Origin: Tachypleus tridentatus
Lineage: Eukaryota; Arthropoda; Merostomata; Xiphosura; Limulidae
NCBI RefSeq assembly: GCF_004210375.1
Contig: NC_134825.1
Span: 62,983,558-63,047,557 of the forward strand
Direction of reading: 5' to 3'
Length of the DNA: 64,000 nt
The notes under the pieces are model-generated. The model had not been told where the DNA came from. It saw only the letters and a program-made list of their open reading frames with translations, and ran no database searches. Below are positions 27,701-39,700 of this stretch, in pieces. Both the position numbers and the translations under genes were made by a program. Positions within the stretch are counted from its first letter, which is position 1; the number at the start of each line of letters is the position of its first letter.

Positions 27701-30700
27701 CTTAATTAATTATTCTGTTTGAAGAAAAATAAGTTTAATAATTTATTTCTAAATAGTGATAACACTGTACAACAATTTTTTTGAAAAGTTTTTGCTGATT
27801 GAGACAGGTACCTGGTGGGTATGCACAAATATAGTTTTGGTTTTGCTTCATCACGTAGGAACTCCGAGATATAGACAGTTAACTGTTTACCGGCAGTAAC
27901 ATATTTAATTGCGTTTATGTTTCTAATATGCTATTAAGTTAAACATAATTCAAAGTGTTTTGCTCCTGATTTTTGTTTGTATTCAATGTCCGGTGCATCA
28001 CGTTGCAGTGTCCAACAGTAGTCAGCAAGCATTAATGGATTCCAGTTGCCCTGATATCATTTTTCCATTGTAGCAAAACAACTGAAGATTTCAATGAAAA
28101 GGTATGTGATGGGCAACTTTGGATGTGATTTTCATGATCAGCAGCCAAAAATCTATAAGGAACAATTTATATTTGTTTCCCAATTTTTTGTGATGATTAC
28201 GAAATTGGTTAAATTACAGACCCCCCATAGTCAGAGTACAAAGAATTAACAAAATATAAACTATTACTGAAGACAAACATTTCAAATGTATTTAGAAAGT
28301 TTTAGAGATTATGCAAATATGAGATTTTTGGGATGAAGAATAGTTTTTAATCATAACATGAAATTACTTTGCAGTCAGACTGGTAATAAAAAAAAGACTA
28401 TTTTCACAAACAGATATTTAGTGAAAATATTTCATTAAAAAGTCTGATTTTTTGTGTACAAAAAGCTTTCAATCTTTACTTAAGGTCTACCAAATTGTGG
28501 GTAAGATATGCATGCTGTATTTAGAGATATAACACAAATACTTAGTGTGTACAAGTGTGTAGAGAAACTTGCATATATTATACCAAGCCTGTTATGAAAG
28601 GGCTACAACATTAGAAACAAATTATAACTACAAAATATTAGAGTATTATATTCATTAGAACTGCTGGGGCCATTTTTACCTGCAAAGGAATCACACTAGA
28701 AGAAGTGCAACAATATCTTGCTTGTTGAAACAATGCCATTAAAAAGTTAATGTTCTTAAACATATGTAATAGATATATTATCTATATTATAAACATATAA
28801 TTCAGATAAAGCAAAAACTATCTTAACATACATTAAAAAAAGTTTTTGGTTTATCATAATTATACAAACCTTAAGTGATAACAAAATGTTAATTTTAAAT
28901 AAAATATAAATATTTTCTTAATTTACCACATTTTAGTATAAGTGGTCAAAGTAGCTCACTAAAATATTGAACCTTTTCTGGCCTGCAGAACATTTTTTAA
29001 ATATACAGCCTTTTCAATTAAAAATATTTTAGAACTGATGTTTTATCTTGTGATCTGTGAAGAAAAAGTTCAAGCATATATTTAAATACAGCTCCAAGGA
29101 TTCTCAAGTTCACCAATTTGTTATATCTATTCCAATGAATAGATTTTCATCTTCCAGAAAATTTTCAACCCTTGATAATATAAATTACCTAAATCTTCTC
29201 TTCTTTTTTTATCTGCTTGAGGTTTTGTTATTACAAGGCACTGTTTCTATATTTTCAATGTCATAGCATAAGGTATACACAACAATTGTTTTTTAATGGT
29301 TGTTAAGAGGTCAACCATATCAACTAAGTTTACAAAGTTAAGGTAGAAACTTATCAGGCTAGACAAGAATAACTTGTGAAAATATTGTTTTTCATTATTT
29401 TATCTAAGGTATGCTAATAAGGAGCTTGTACATAACATCACTGAATACAGCTGCATGAGCTATACATAACATCACTGAATACAGCTGCATGAGCTATACA
29501 TAACATCACTGAATACAGCTGCATGAGCTATGCATTTGTAGAGTGATTTACAAGTTGTGTAGCAGGATTATTAGTCAGAAACAGTTCAAAGGGCAATAAA
29601 ACACAAAAATTATGTATAAATAGGCTGAGTCTGGTACAAGCTTTATAGGATTAAAATTTGTAGTTTCATGCCACAACCATTATAGCAAATCCATATAGAG
29701 ACAGGGTAGAGAAAATAAATAAAATAGATTTAATGGGGGGAAAAAAGAAACATTTGATATTTACTTAGAAAATTAAACTATTAAAAAAAACACTATATTT
29801 ATTAGATATAGTTGATCATGACCAAGAATACTGTTAGTAAAAACACTGTTGCTTAGCCTGACCTGGTTGTATTTTCAAGTCACAGGTCAGAGATAAATCT
29901 TTTAACTTTTATAAAGTGTCTTTACTAGTTAAAATTTGGAAGTGGTGACAATTCCAACTAGTTAAACAAAGCTGAACATTCTGATTAACATTGAAGACTA
30001 TTAAAAGCCTAATGTTACTTTAAAACAATGTCTTAAACCAAAAAAATGTCTTGTAAAACAAATTCTTAAAAGGAAACCAGATACTGTTTAACTAGCTTGT
30101 TCCAAGTTTCATGCAATGTGGTTAAGTATTTTCACTGTGAGAAAGAAAATTCAAGGGATATATGCAATGCCCCTCAAGTCCAGAAAGAGTTAATAAATGT
30201 CTTTCTTGTAATAAGTTAATGAATGTCATATAATAAAATTACTAAACTACTGGGATGATAAACTTAGAAGGTAAAGTTCTTTCATACACAGTATATAATA
30301 GACATTGAAATGTTTATAAGTATTTGAAATTGATAGCTTGAAACTGATTGAAGGCCAAAATCATGAACAAACAACCACGTATAATAGAACAATGGTACAG
30401 ATATGAACTATTATTACCAAAATTTTAAATGATAAAAGATAATACTTTAGTAAGTTGCTGCTAAAAATTCAAGAGCTGTTGCCAAAAGAATGTACTGTAC
30501 TAAACTTTAATGTACTCACATTCCTTGTCTGTATGCTGAACTCTACATCTGCTCCAAGATCTAAATTTCGAAACTCTTTACATTCACTCGAGTGAAAAAA
30601 TATCTGCAAGACAATGTAACTATTAGAGTTATAAGTTTGAAACTTTTTCTCAGCCATCAAACTACAAATTATAATCTGAAACCCACAGCCAATTAATTTT

Positions 30701-33700
30701 ATTATAATACTTTATAATAAAATATTTTCCATGCTTATTTTATGTGACAGTGAATGTGTAAGAACAGTAAGTTAAAATGAACAGAAAAAATTATAAAAAC
30801 GTAGAAGTAACACTGGCATGGGTGAAACATTCTCTAGATGTTTTTAATTTAATTACAATATAAATTAAGAAGCTAACAGTGCTTGGTCTGACCCCAAACC
30901 AACACTTAATCTTTAAAGGATGAGAAGACCTCTAAGAATAGAACACAGTAATAACAAAGGTTATTATCTCAGTTGATAAATTAATGTTGCATTTAACATC
31001 ATAATGTTCAAGACTTTCACATCCTCAACAACAAACTGGACTCTTAATATTTTTAAGTGAAATCTAATGACTGATGAATACTTTTGTCCATTCACAAATT
31101 TATTTCTATTTAATATTTCAATACTTTTTCTTGTATATAATGCAGTGATTCTTTTATGTTCAAGAAAGAACACCTTCCAGTGATATATATATAAAATCAA
31201 AAACTTATATGCCAGAAAAATGAACAAAGCGGTTTTGAGTCGTATCTTTTTACATTTGTTAAGAACACGAAATGCAAAAAAATGTATTTAAAAACATAAA
31301 CTTAAATAGTATTTAAGTACATGCAATATCAAACAGCAAGCATTTAAACCAAGATGAACATAACAGTAGAACCATACACAAATAAAATGTGTTTAATAAA
31401 GTTAAAAAGTGATATTTTGTCTCCAAACCACAGTAGCTTCATTCCTAATAATGTAAACAAGCAGCTGAACAAATATTTAGTGCACTAGTTCTAAAATATT
31501 AGTAATACAAGGAAGGACCTCTTGTCAGTTTAATTTTTTTCTTTGCAGGCATTCAAACCTATCTGCCTTTTTTTTTTTTTTTTTCGAACATTATTTTATG
31601 TACATGAAATACCTGTATTCCAAAATTAAATGATTTAATTCATATACATTTAACTTTATGAATTTTTTTCTTTATTATACAAATCATATTTTTTAAACAT
31701 TTGGGAAATTTTGCATGACTTGTATCCTCCCACCTTGAAAAACCTCAGTTTGAGAAATGCTACCTTAGTGATTACCAAGTAATCATTTGTGGTATGGCAC
31801 ATAAATTGCCATCATTACAAAACTAAGAAAAACCAAAAACTACAGGAAAATGTATATGTTCTTAAGCTATATCGTATTTTGTTTTGATGGTGGGATTACT
31901 AAACTATATGTAATTTAACCACCAAGACTGGCCATGAATGTAAAACACTTAATTGAATAATGTTACCAGAGCGTGCCTTGTAAACGTTAACATTTTCCTA
32001 AACTGAAAATGTATTACCAATAAACACCTCATCTTGCAAAACACCTTTTTTTAATTGCAAATGTTCAGCACTCACTACTAGCTTTCTGCCTCCCTCTTAT
32101 GCATATCCATAAATAAATGATTATGTAGCAGCTCTTACCAGCAGAAGCATAACACAACCCCTATCATAATTAATACACCATCTCCACAATTACACTTGTT
32201 ACTCACTTTAACACTGAACCTACATCAGATTTTGCCAAAAGTGGGGAGACTGGGATGAAAATGTGGAAGGAAAAACATTTTAAATTGAGGTAAATGTTAA
32301 CTTCCAATTAGGTATCTTACCTCTCCTCACAAAGTGGCTAAAATCCCATACATGCTTTAAGAAGCACCAAAAGAGACCACATAGTTAATCAAATCGATTG
32401 AGGGCATATTGATAGAGTTAATGGAACCTCTTAGAATAGACGCTATGGCACAACAGACTTGTAGTAGTTCAACCTCAAACATCTGGTGGTATCTGGAATT
32501 ATCCACTACTTCCATGGTAAGATCACCAACCTCTTCATCTCAAAACAGGATATGGTAGAGAAAATGATCTTACATCCCAAAATCCATCTCTACTTGCTTA
32601 TTTCCAACCCAACCAACACTAGATCCATTACAAAACAGATTCAAGAGGATGGTAGGAACAAGACAAACCCTAGTAGTATGACATCTCCAGTCCAAAACCT
32701 GTCATCACTGGGTATGGTTTTTCCATTCTGTAGAAGGATGAAGATATCTGGACATACAGAAGTGGAAATACATGTGCTGCATCCAGCTATGAGTAACACC
32801 AGATTCATTGGGAACTGACACCCAGCAGACAGTAGGAAAAAGAAACACAAACCAGGGGTACATCTCTAGTCCAAAACCTAATGGCACTGGGCACTTTACA
32901 TTCAAGTCTACTGTAGGAAGAGGGATTTTGGCTAGAAGTAAGGTTTATTGAGCTGGACCATCTCTAACCTGTCGGGAACCTCATTTGGAGAATGGTATAT
33001 AGAAGAAACATCTCAGCATGATGGACAAACTGCATTATATGTTTACATACACACAGTCATGACATGATGAAGTACTTAAATGAAAACCTGGAGGTATCTG
33101 GAGTTGTATTTTAAAGTCTGTGACAGGAAAGGGGTCACAAGCCATTGACACACATTACATGTCAACATCTGAAACTGTGCATGAAATAAGAAGCTACAAA
33201 GTTACAAAGTAACCGACATCAACCATGGTCACATGATGAACAGTACAGATTTAAAAAAACAAATCTGGTCAGAAACCATTCACCACAAAGTGAAATCCAC
33301 AATATTCTAGGAAAAAGGCACCTATAAATAAAGAAATAAAGATAAAAGTCTATAGTATAAAGAAAAATGTTGACCAATTGGCATACAAAACACATGCACA
33401 TCTGTACAGTGCTTCTTGCCACTCAAAAAGTGATTAGTGATTGCAAATGTAGAAAGGATGTCTGTATGATTCTTTTGAAGACTTGAACTAAAAACTGCTA
33501 AACTAATTCACTTGGTTAACCAATACTTATGCATCTACAAATCCTTTCACCTTACGGTTTTGCTGCTATGAATCAAACATCTTTAATCCAAGTTACAAAA
33601 GGTAAAAACAGTCTACTTTTAGTTCTGTGTCAGCTATAGTACAAAATGTTATACTGATTACTTAAATGACTTTTTGTACAGGCATGCACAAAAATTCTTC

Positions 33701-36700
33701 AAATGTGAGGAATGTTTTTGTTGCATAACTTTGCACATGTGGCTTACATTTAAACCAAATGAGATTCCTAATTGCTAGTTGTAGATTGAAGAGATTTATT
33801 GGAATACCAAGTTTTTAAAAATTCTCTAAAATTTAAATATGTTTTTCTCTCAAAAATTTTTCATACTTCTTGTACACACAATCAAAATTTGAGATATCTC
33901 AGGTGTTCCTTAATGGACTGCCTTGAAATATGGTATGTGAAGTGAGAGTCCAGTAGAGCACATCTATTAAAAACATGACAGTTTGGATTACCATAGCCTG
34001 AGATACAGAGGGGGAAATCACTAAGCTATCATTTTTGTTAGTTACACACACTGTGTCTTGCAACTGGTTGTCTTGGCCAAGTGATACACTATTGTGTGTC
34101 TTGATAACTGAGCTTTCTTATCTTCATAAATATCAGTATGGTTGTTTTGAAGATTACAAGTATTTTGTATCCAAAGAATGAAATTATTTTGACGATTATT
34201 TCCAATAAATTCACTGTTTATTTATATGCACTCAAACTGAATAGTTGAAATGTAAGATGAGTTTCATGTTAAGTATTAAATTTTTTTCTCTACCCTTATA
34301 GTTTCAAACCTATTTTAAAGAAAATGGAAAACAAAATACAAACATTTACCTTAAAAGAACTTTTCATATACTGTTAGAAGGTCCTAAAGATTAAACACGT
34401 GAAACATGAACTGTTCTACAATGTAGTTTTTTCTTCTTCAAAATGAAAAATCACCTTGAAGGTGAACTATTTACAATGAATGCAAACAATTTTTATTATA
34501 GTAGAAAAAAAAAATCAAACCTTAATTTTTCTCAAACTACATTCTTTCAAAACTCCTTGTCAGGTTTTAAACAATTTTATCCACTGGTTTTCTTTTCAAA
34601 ATGAAATGAGAACATCACAACTTCTCATTGTCATAATTAGCATTTTACTTTTGTTTCCTGTCCTTGAGCAGTGTTATTAACTAAAGGGTGTCCCTAGGAA
34701 ATATTACACCATCATTGGCACATTAATCTTCAACAGAATGGTTTTGTGGACATACCATTCTTCACCTCATGAACTGAAGTAGTTTGGTAGTTTGGACAAC
34801 AACTTCAAAATTATTAGACATTTCTAATATGCATTTTTTGAAGGAAGCATGTAAAAACAGAGCAGTTACACTGAAAACAAATATACAAAACTTAAATTAC
34901 AATGACAAAAATGTGACACTTGGAAATGCTGATGCATCATTAGACAACAAAACCAAATAAAGTTTTCTTGAAATAAAGGAACTAAAACACAAATATCATA
35001 AAACATTGAATAATAACATACATTTTAATGACATGTTCAGAGAGGGGTCCAGTAATCACAAATCACAGTTAAGAAAAAAAGAGACCCAGGTATTACACAC
35101 ACAGATCAATGTACATTCCTTGCTAAAAACAATTCATATCACTTTAAATAGCAATAGATTTTACCTCTTTCACTACATCAGCTCTTTCTATAAATCCAAA
35201 GGTTTCTTTCAAAGCACATACTACCCCCTGATATCTCTCTGGTTGTGGCTTTTCTAATCTAACTTTTCTTGCATGAAGACTTCCAGATTTTTTGTCAGTT
35301 GCTATAAAAAAAGCAACCTTATCTTTTGCTTTCAGGTGTTGGTTCGAATACTCAAGATCATCCTTAGTATACGGAAGGAAAAAACATTCCCCTCGATTCT
35401 CATATGCCACACGTCCCTATAAAAAGTATGAACAATGCTTTTACAAGCTTGTTAGGGCTCTTCAAGATTAAGGATACCAGCATTATACAGAGAAAACTGA
35501 GAGAAAAATGGATAAAGTTTATCATAAATAATCATCATCATTATTATTATTACATATTTATACTACTTTTAATAACTCAAAAACCCGTACCTCAGAACCA
35601 TCAGTAACTTCTGTTGTCACAAAGCCAGAAACTCTGTAATCACTTAAAACTTCATCACACAGTGCCTCAGGTGAGATTTTTGCAACAGAACTGGCAATGG
35701 GTTTACCAGTTCTTCGATCATATGTCATTTCAAACTCAACAGAATCTAAATTTAAAAAAAAAATCTAATTGATATTTCTTACAAACCAGATAAAACTATG
35801 ACAGATAATTTTCAGAGCTTGTAATAATATGGATCTGTTACTTGTTGCAAGTTACTTATCCATAATGGTTTCTGATAAATGCATTTAAGTCCTCATACAC
35901 AAATATTACACACACACACAGACTTGTTAACTGTTCAAAAAGTGTCCACTTAAATAGGAATTTTTCTTCAACCATTATTTTAATAAAACTATATTCTTTC
36001 TATGCATTACGTCATTACAAAAATACAGTAATTTGGACATCTTTAATTAAAACTGTTTGCTGCTATTTAAAAATCCTGTGATTTTTAAAAAAATACTGTT
36101 AAGCATTAATTTTGGTATCATTCAAGTTTCTGTTAGTAAATGAAAGATTCAATACTTTAAAATATTAAATATTTTTCATAGCTTATACTTTATGATAACT
36201 TCAAAATATAAAATCTAACAACTGTTTTACTTTTCTTTGTTGCAATAGCAAAAATGTTTACATACAATAAAGGAATTATGTAGATAACTACAGAATGTTT
36301 TCTTTAAGAAATAAATCTTATCAACTTGCATACTTGCATGAAAATTTAAATTACAAGATTTCAAAAACAGTCACCAATTCATGCATGCATCAAAACAACT
36401 CTAAAATTGATTAAGCAAGACATTTTTTACATGAACTATACCCCCTTTTCAGAACTAATCCATGAAATCCAACACAAATACTTATGTGTATGTCCACTTG
36501 TCACATGGATCTTTAAAAAAGAAATTACACTCCACCAATGTTTCAACCCCTACTTTACAGGTAAATATTAGTTTCTGTCATTTCACAAATAACTTTGTTT
36601 TTGTGCAAAGCTACATGATAGGCCATTCGTGCTATGTTCATTACAAGGAATTAAACCACAGAGTCTGGTAACAAGTTCATAAATTCCCTGCTGACCCAAA

Positions 36701-39700
36701 AAGATAACTGTTTCAATGATCCCATAAACCAAAAAATATAATAGTAGAAGTAACAATTAAATAAATAAATAAAAAGTTTTCACTTCAATTATAACACAAC
36801 TTTGTCAATTTATCAAGGCACTTCCTGAGGTATAGTGTGGTACCCAAGTAAATTTTAGTAGTTTTATAGCTATGCAAAGCAGTACAATTCAGAGTCCAAT
36901 AACACATGTTAGCCAAATTACAGAGATACGAATATGATGTTCTTACCTTTGTAAGTTGCTAAAATTATTTTAAAATATAATTAAAATCTAAACAGGTTAA
37001 ATGCTTTCCTAGATCTTTGGTCTTTTTACTTTTCTGGCAGCTTCTTAGCTGTAAAATGTGACAACATAATTTTGTATTATGGTAAATGATTTATGGAAAA
37101 TTATTTAAGTAATAATTTGTGAAAGTTTATAATTCCAGAACTGAGGAAAACAAAATGATATTTATGTTTCACCAGTAAAGGCATTATCAGGTACAGTGGT
37201 CTGCTCTGTAAATTTAAGCATAAAAATTATGTGGATGAAATAGCATTCACAAAGTAACCCTTATCTCAGGGGTATAAATTTGATTTTCTTGAATATTACA
37301 AATAAGAAAATTAAATTGTAACAAAAGATTTTCCACAATTTCAACCTCAAGAAGGCTATCTGATGACATCATTGTACCTCATGGTGTCTTTATCGGTGAA
37401 GCGCTGGTCAGTCAAGAGAAATGTTTGAGATGTTCAATTGTCTTCGTTTCCCTATAATAGTTACTTATTCCTATATTTTTGTAAATTAAAAACTTACAAT
37501 ATATATTTTATTATTACCAAATTTTAAACCTGTGTTTTATTTCAATATCTGTTTAATGTTATTTCATCAGTACTGACACTTTGAAACAGTATTGATCAAG
37601 ACCTAGTTTCTCAACAAAAGACACTATAAAAAACAATAATAATAATAATAAAATCACCTCCTATCTTTAGGTGTTCAATTTTGCCAGAAAATTGACTGAA
37701 ATGAAAAAATAGTCTTGCTTGTCTCTCAGAGCACTGAATGAATCCATAAGAATGCTAAAGGAAATTGAATAAAAGATAATGATTTTTTTTAACATATAAA
37801 TTCTGTATAAATGATTTTAAGTTATAACTATAATGCAAGTTAACATAAATGACCAAGATTAATGACAAAGTGCTCAAGTGTTCTTGCTAGCCTATCAAAC
37901 CAACCAATTTTCAATACACTTGTTACAAAATACAATTTTTAAAATAGGTTTCATAAATGAAAGGATTATTTTGGTTAACACACTTCAAAAAATTAACGTT
38001 ACTGTTACATCAATTTTTTCACTTATGCATAGATTTCTTACACATCAAGTTTTGGTAATAAATGCATTGAAACTGATAATGTATTATTACTTTATTTGGT
38101 CAGTTCTACAAATTCAAGCATAATAATTATATTACAGAAAATCTGAATAAAATACCATTCACAAAGGAAATCTTGTATTCTAAAATTAAGAATAATGAAA
38201 TTAAAACATACCAAAAGTTTTTCCACGGTTCCAGCCTCACGAAGGCCACCTGATGATGAGCTACATGTAGAGCTAGACAAGTTGCTGTTACCTTGATTGT
38301 TGGTAGTCTTACTAAAAGAATGAGAGCGCTGGTAGGAAGATATGGTGCTGGGTTGTGATGGCGGCTGGAAATTCTGCATGATAACAAAATAAGATTTTTA
38401 TCCTTTAACAATAAATAGTGGTTTAATTAATTTGTTCATATAAATTAAATACTGTGGTTTACTCATACCACGCTCCCTGTTTATAATGCCTATGCTTATT
38501 ATACTGCAGGTCTTCCTTACTCCTACACTGGGCTTGTCCAGAGCTGGAGGATCAAAATAAAGGGCCTGCCAAGCTGCCTATTGCTCAAGGAACACTAAGC
38601 AGCTTCAAAACTCTCATAACAAACATTACTGGCTTTTTCATACAAATGAGTTAAAACAAATTTCAAGTACTGACTTTGTCATGATGTTAATATTCTTTTC
38701 TTTTTTTTGCATTTGGTTATTTGTAGCAAGTAAAAGAAACTTCAAAGAACTAAGGTTGTACATGCATACTGTATTGAGTGGTGTGATCATTTTCTCAGTT
38801 ATAGCGCTGAAGGTCTGATGACACCTCTCCTGAAACATGCATTATAACTGGAAAAAACTGTACTATGCACACAAATGTACAAGGTTTTATTGCTTCTAAT
38901 TAACAAATAATAGAAATCCATATAATTAAGAGTGTAATGTGCAAAATTGAAATTAGGAAAGTATGGACAATATCATTGCATCATATGTGTAAGGAAGGGA
39001 CAGTTGTAGACAGTCTTAAGCATTGCAAAGGGAAAGGTATTTTGGACATGGTTCTGTCATTTCTCAGAGTCACCTTCTCAAACAGCAATACTTATGTATT
39101 TCTCATATCTAGTTTTAGTCTTAGTTCTTCTATCATTTTTAACATTTTGAAACTTCTAATTTTTTATTAAATCCTATTTTAAATAAGCATCAGAAATTTT
39201 CATTCATTGTAGAATATAAATAATTTTAACATTAATCAAAAAGTTCCACTTCATATATACCACAAGTTTCAACTTGACTGATCCTCATTAACATATTTCT
39301 TATTGTACTGAGTTACTGAAGTTGCCAGTTCTCCCCGTAAATCATAAAAACACTGGCAAAAACTAAAAGATTTATCAGTGACCAATGGTCTGGATTGTTG
39401 TAATGGCCTCAGATCACTTAGGTAACAATATTTTTAACCAAGATCAATTTATATCCAATATAATTCCTTTTCCATACATAAGCTTTTTTTTTTACTTATT
39501 AGACTACAACTAAATAAGTAAGAATTTGAGTCATCAAAATAATTTGCTGTCACCTAGTGCTCTCTTTGAATCAAACGAGGTTTATTCAATCCTTTATCAC
39601 AGAGTTAAATATACAAAGCTTTCAAACAAAAATTAACCAATTTTTTATTTCTTGCTTTAAATTTGTACATCATGATGTGTTGTATCGTATAGCATACATA

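Noticed and set aside
29425..29530. CRISPR-like direct repeats
   Set aside because: The 34-base units abut with no spacers, and the DNA is clearly eukaryotic.
32486..32818. 110-codon plus-strand ORF in CSDE1 intron 6
   Set aside because: No known motif, opposite strand frames of similar length, and it overlaps a duplicated non-coding block. Chance ORF in a GC-richer repeat is the simpler reading.
38127..38411. 94-codon minus ORF overlapping CSDE1 exon 3
   Set aside because: Not a separate gene. It is the alternative frame of exon 3 and matters only as part of the possible uORF described in findings.
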